Assembly (NCBI GenBank): GCA_034231615.1 | Contig: CM067298.1 | Coordinates: forward strand, 49,643,832 to 49,707,831 | Length of the DNA: 64,000 nt | Direction: 5' to 3' | From: Meghimatium bilineatum | Lineage: Eukaryota > Mollusca > Gastropoda > Stylommatophora > Philomycidae | Made by a program: the position numbers and the translations under genes | Notes under the pieces: model-generated | What the model was told of the DNA's origin: nothing | The model's database searches: none | What the model saw: only the letters and a program-made list of their open reading frames with translations | Shown: piece by piece, positions 59,557 to 64,000 of the stretch | Position numbering within the stretch: position 1 is the first letter of the stretch | Layout of the letters: each line of letters opens with the position of its first letter

Positions 59557-61060
59557 CTGCTCTAAAAAAAAATAAAAAACGCAACTTCAGCGAATTGCTA
59601 ATAGACACCAAATTTCCAACGTGTACCAACATTTTATTTTAAGGTAACACTGTTTCAAACTTGGCATGAAGAACAATTCATACTTTAACAATAAAATGAT
59701 GTTAATTAAATTTGGTTTGGACTTTTATTCTGTGCATCTTTCAGTAAGGTGTATGGCCTCCTCTGGCCTCTATAAAAGAATGACATCTCCGTTACATGGA
59801 TCCGAGTAACCGTTGGATCTGTTCTTGTGTAACGGCTGTCCACACTTCTTGCAATGCAAAAGACAACTGTCGGAAATTGGCTAGAGCCACACCTCGTGGA
59901 GTAGTCTGACGAGTTCATCCAATGTGTTCTATTGGGTTCATGTCGATGACATGGCTGCCGCGGAATGGTCTGGACGTTTTTATCAGCGAGGAATTGGATG
60001 GTAAGTTGTGTCACTTGATGTCGAGCGTTATTCCGCCTAAAAAAACAACACTCCTGCAGCCAAAATTACAAGGACGTGAATACGAACAATTTCAGCGACC
60101 TATCGTTCAGTATTCAAGCGTCCTTCAGTTTACACAAGTCCATTTCCTCCCAAGAAGTTGATCGCCTATCATATCAGTGGATACCACCACAATATTGAAG
60201 ATCCTCATCAACGTTGTTCTTGGCGTAGCGCCCACGGACTGTGTGGTAATCTCTTCTCCTTCTATTGATACGTCTGAGTACAAAAAATGGCTAATCACTG
60301 AGCCAAACTAGTCTACAGGCATTCCCAACATTCTATTGATGGAGCTAGTTCGCCCACTGCAGTAGGGTTTTGGCAATGCTGGTCCGTTAGAACATGATCT
60401 ATTTGAGATCGTCTAGCGCTAAGACCAGCGTCGTACAACCGGTTTCTGATAGTTTGATTTGAAATTAGACGTGCTGTTGGCAGTCAGTGGGTTATGGAGG
60501 ATGCAGATGCGATTTGATTCCTGAGGTGACGCAGCCGTATGAAGTGGTCTCGCCTGGATTTTTGAATCTATGTCTTCCACTGCGCGCCCCGTCTGCCACT
60601 GTGCCAGTTTGTTGATATAACCTCCAAAGGAGGCTAATAGTTCTTCTAATCACAATAAATTGGCCGGCCACTACAATTTGAGGTTGTTCAGTTTGTAAGC
60701 GTCTAATAATATAATGTACGGTTGTTCTGTAATAAAATGAAACATATATATGAATTTAATTTTCCATTGAATTTATTCGGGTACCGACAATCTATTATAG
60801 GCATTCGATAATATAGCCAGAGCGTTTTGTGTTCAGTATGTTTCATGAAATTCTCATGAACCTGTTACAAGTTATTGTCAAAAATGCTGTTTTGACTTTT
60901 ACCTAATTCCTGACTTTACAAGTCATGAGGTGAGTACAATTCATGTGATCACAAGAAGTTAATGACCTGGTGGACACAATCGATATCTTGAATGATATCG
61001 AATCAGCGAATATTTTTTGTAAAGGTAACTCTAAAAAGTTTCATTTCGTTCTTTGAACAG
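59557..61060 (-). mobile_element. Degenerate Tc1/mariner transposon
   Basis: About 1.5 kb. Ends are roughly inverted: CTGCTCTAAAAAAAAATAAA and, on the other strand, CTGTTCAAAGAACGAAATGA, next to TA-rich flanks. The minus strand encodes pieces of a transposase: ISNQTIRNRLYDAGLSARR (paired-domain region), INRRRRDYHTVRGRYAKNN, FLADKNVQTIP, IDMNPIEHIG (DDE region; consensus PDLNPIEHLWD) and QIQRLLGSM.RRCHSFIEAR then GGHTPY. Many stops and frameshifts; inactive. Confidence 0.85.
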
Positions 61061-61334
61061 TATATACTGATTAATTAGTGTTATCTAAGGGACGTAACTC
61101 AGGAATGATACTCGTCGTGTGAAATGAAATATTATTACGTGTTCGTGGAAGTGGCCAAAGGTTTCCATGACTCACTCATATTCAATTTCAAAAGTTGTTG
61201 TGCTGTGCATGTTTAGTAAGCGTATTGAAATATTAGTACGTGTTATAGTAAGTGACAGAGGGTTCAAATGACTCACTCATTAAAGCGTGAAACGAGGTAA
61301 TAAAGTTTTGCTAATACTTCGAAACAAACATAGG

Positions 61335-61390
61335 CACACACACAAATCGACGTTTCGACCGAAAGACTTTTATCATGTAAACATACACAT
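61335..61390 (-). other. Possible hammerhead-ribozyme remnant near the Penelope relic
   Basis: The minus strand reads ATGATAAAAGTCTTTCGGTC then GAAACGTCGA. Penelope-like elements carry hammerhead ribozymes of form CUGANGA-stem-GAAAC. Here GAAAC is intact but CUGANGA is AUGAUAA and stem II pairs poorly, so an active ribozyme is unlikely. Confidence 0.25.
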
Positions 61391-61598
61391 ATAAATACCA
61401 GAAAATGACAAGTAGGGATGACACAACTTGCGTTCACATGTCTAGTAGAATGGCCGAATAAAGGATAAAAATGAGGTCAAATATGACATAAACGTGAAAT
61501 GTACAGAAATAAGAAGTATACAAAAACAGTCCCAAAATACATGTGAAAACGAGACAGAGAAACAATGGAACAACCCGATATTAATCGTATGTCAAGCG

Positions 61599-62580
61599 CT
61601 AATTCATTCCCAAAGGCTTCAGATGGCCAAATGTTCGAGTGCTAGCGATGGAATCCTGACGGAAAAAGCTGCCCACCCTAGACAGGGCATACTGAAGGAC
61701 CCTGTCGGTATATGGGTGGCAACGGAAGAAGTCGACCATCTCGTGGACTTTCTCGAGAAAGTTATCCTCACCACTGCAAAGACGCTGGGGACGAAGAAGT
61801 TCACAGAATGGAAGGGAATCACGACAGGCAGAAGGATGAGATGAGGCATTAAGGAGAAAGTTGTGGGAAACAGTCGGTTTGTCGTGTATCGATGTGCTAG
61901 GAGAGGAACGTTGAGTAGTGATATATATGTCCAGGAAGTTCACATGGAGGTGGAGATCTCGGATGTGAAATGATGGCCGGGTGAAATCTATCAATTTACT
62001 GAATGAATAGTGAATAGCCTCCGTCATGTCAGTGATACCGATCCCATCATCGATATACCCATGGAACATTAATGGGACGGCCCACAATAGGTTCCCACAC
62101 CTGGTTCTCGAGGTGACACATAAGCAGGCATAACTGGGTCCCATCTTGGTGCCCATGGCGACTCCACTGATCTGGTCAAAGAAAATCCTATGAAACTCAA
62201 AAGAGTTAAAGAGTAAGTACAAGCTCTGCAAGACGGATGAGAGTGGAGATAGATATAGAGGGATGAGGGTAGTTATTTAGGCCTTCAGGCCACCAGAGTG
62301 AGGTATGGACGTGTAAAGGGAGCAAACATTGAGAAGAAAGAAACGATAGGTATGAGCAGGGAAGAAGGAAATTGAGGCCAAGATGGACAGTGCATTGTTA
62401 GTATCTTTAAGAGATATAGGAAGGTGTTCCACTATTGGCTGAAAGACACTGTTCAAGAAGAAGCGGGACGAATCGGGGCAGTAGAAAGAAAAATAGAAAA
62501 CTCTGTTGAGCGAAGAAAGGTAATGGCCAGATTAAGAAATAGAAATTCCTTTCTTAATTAAATAATTCTAAATGTTTTCA
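61599..62580 (-). pseudogene. Penelope-like element reverse transcriptase
   Basis: A 210-codon open frame (61599-62231) has QISGVAMGTKMGPSYACL (RT motif B), HGYIDDGIGIT (catalytic YIDD), LHVNFLDIYIT, IHDKPTVSHNFLLNASSHP and ELLRPQRLCS, all hallmark Penelope RT blocks in order. Upstream in other frames are ILASISSF-like and SLYTSIPHSGGLKALNNYP, extending homology to about 62400 or beyond. After DFFR..YTDRVLQYALSRV and RQD the homology ends. The GIY-YIG endonuclease is absent, so the element is 3'-truncated or of an endonuclease-lacking type. The catalytic palm itself is uninterrupted. Confidence 0.88.
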
Positions 62581-63138
62581 AGCAGTTTTATTCAGACTTG
62601 TAGTTGTCTTCAGCTGAAAAGTACCTAAATGCTGTCAGCAGTTTTATTCAGACCAGGAGTGATTTAGGTTGTATTAAGAAAGCAATGATTCGGAGCGTGA
62701 TTCAAATTGTGTCAGAATCCATTTTTGATGGAAATCTTTGTTTTTATTGGTGTTGAAATTGACCATTTAATTTACTACTAACCGGAACTGTAAAGTACGG
62801 TCATAAACTTTGCCATGTATTTTAATCACCAGCTTTAAGCAACATTGATACACTGTACGGCAACACAAATTTAACCATCAACATTCATATTCATATACGT
62901 ATTAAAGGCCTTGCTCACTGGAGAACGCAACCTGCACCATCCCACGAGGGTAGTTATATAGCTACCAGAGAAAAAAGAAGAAAGCTTGCACCTTGTAAAC
63001 TAGGAAGAAAGGAGATACCAAAAAGAATACATGTGACGACATCCGATACATAAACGCGCACTACGATAAATACAACCACTGAAAGATTACCATTACACAT
63101 AATTGTGACAATATTGTTCCTTTTCTTCATCTTATTAG
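62581..63138. other. Nothing recognised
   Basis: A short direct repeat GCAGTTTTATTCAGAC lies at about 62583 and 62639. No coding homology. Confidence 0.45.
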
Positions 63139-63770
63139 TCAGTTTCAATCATATATACAACCAATATTCAATATCTTCATCTCCAATTTCTTGAATATTC
63201 TCTGCTTTCAGACCCAGTTTCAATCATATATACAACCAATATTCTATATCTTCATCTCCAATTTCTTGAATATTCTCTGCTTTCAGACCCAGTTTCAATC
63301 ATATATACAACCAATATTCTATATCTTCATCTCCAATTTCATGAATATTCTCTGCTTTCAGACCCAGTTTCAATCATATATACAACCAATATTCAATATC
63401 TTCATCTCCAATTTCTTGAATATTCTCTGCTTTCAGACCCAGTTTCAATCATATATACAACCAATATTCTATATCTTCATCTCCAATTTCTTGAATATTC
63501 TCTGCTTTCAGACCCAGTTTCAATCATATATACAACCAATATTCTATATCTTCATCTCCAATTTCTTGAATATTCTCTGCTTTCAGACCCAGTTTCAATC
63601 ATATATACAACCAATATTCTATATCTTCATCTCCAATTTCTTGAATATTCTCTGCTTTCAGACCCAGTTTCAATCATATATACAACCAATATTCTATATC
63701 TTCATCTCCAATTTCTTGAATATTCTCTGCTTTCAGACCCAGTTTCAATCATATATACAATCAATATTAT
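63139..63770 (+). repeat. 75-bp minisatellite, ~8.4 copies
   Basis: GACCCAGTTTCAATCATATA recurs at 63211, 63286, 63361, 63436, 63511, 63586, 63661 and 63736, an exact 75-bp period. Only one or two substitutions occur per unit (CTTGAA/CATGAA; TATTCTA/TATTCAA). As 75 is a multiple of three and one frame lacks stops, a 199-codon repetitive frame (63191-63790) arises. Units are hydrophobic and rich in Ile, Phe and Gln. No start context, splice site or homology supports translation. Confidence 0.95.
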
Positions 63771-63937
63771 CTTTCTGTATCCCCACTTAAAGGACAGTCC
63801 GATGTCGTCATTATTTTTCATGGCTATTTCTTGATCACAAGACCAATTTTTGTCCAATTGTTGTTTCTGTCATCAGAGGCCAACGTGTCCACGTGTTCTG
63901 TTTAAGGTAAAGGTAAGTCCCATGGTAGTAACCTGCC

Positions 63938-63964
63938 ATCGGGGGGGGGTGTGGGGGTGGGGTG
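63938..63964 (+). repeat. G-rich tract
   Basis: Nine consecutive G followed by TGTGGGGGTGGGG; it could form a G-quadruplex on the plus strand. Confidence 0.8.
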
Positions 63965-64000
63965 TAAAGATAACTCGTCATGTACTAAGCCGCACAACTA

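Overview
This is animal nuclear DNA: AT-rich, intron-rich and loaded with transposon remnants. There is no operon structure, Shine-Dalgarno signal, CRISPR array or rRNA. The repertoire (Penelope-like elements, several LINE families including RNase H-bearing ones, hAT and Tc1/mariner transposons, tRNA-derived SINEs, GATA/GACA microsatellites) fits an invertebrate metazoan. A spiralian such as a mollusc is my guess, but the sequence alone does not settle the species.

One host gene dominates. An SLC17-family anion transporter gene (sialin / vesicular glutamate transporter family) lies on the minus strand from about 39.9 kb down past the left edge. Its first seven coding exons (39573-39702, 28760-29013, 23412-23515, 21248-21377, 11863-11950, 7583-7678, 4549-4685) have consensus splice sites, and every reading phase joins correctly. 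The next part is problematic. A segment at 4005-4217 is homologous but has no usable donor and runs into stops. A later exon sits near 232-340, and the C-terminal exons must lie outside the window. Two more exon-like fragments of the same family (10624-10747, 5750-5905) lie out of order inside introns 5 and 6.

The introns are filled by mobile DNA. Intron 5 holds a ~1 kb repeat with a GAA-type tail (8.1-9.1 kb) and a LINE reverse-transcriptase relic (9.6-10.3 kb). Intron 4 holds a 5.2 kb element made almost entirely of two ~2.2 kb inverted arms (15.7-20.9 kb). Intron 2 holds a Penelope relic split by a small hAT element with an 8-bp target duplication (24.8-26.5 kb) and a 281-bp SINE-like insertion (27.46-27.74 kb). 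Intron 1 holds a 3.8 kb giant palindrome of seventeen ~217-bp units (33.0-36.8 kb) whose unit variants mirror each other across the centre.

Upstream of the gene (41-64 kb) is a transposon graveyard. It contains a 3.9 kb RNase H-type LINE bounded by a 14-bp target duplication but lacking its catalytic palm (41.4-45.3 kb), two copies of a ~608-bp retroposon with a CCAA-type tail, and LINE relics at 46.4-50.5 kb. It also holds a second copy of the ~1 kb GAA-tailed repeat (50.6-51.9 kb), a half copy of the intron-4 inverted-arm element (53.3-55.4 kb) and a large GATA/GACA/CAGGA microsatellite (56.3-56.7 kb). A hAT transposase relic cut by a SINE (57.0-57.8 kb), LINE and Tc1 relics (58.5-61.1 kb), a Penelope RT (61.6-62.6 kb) and a 75-bp minisatellite (63.1-63.8 kb) complete it.

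The most unusual content is the pair of very long inverted-repeat structures in introns of one gene, and the apparently linked set of retroelements sharing a GAA-type 3' tail.
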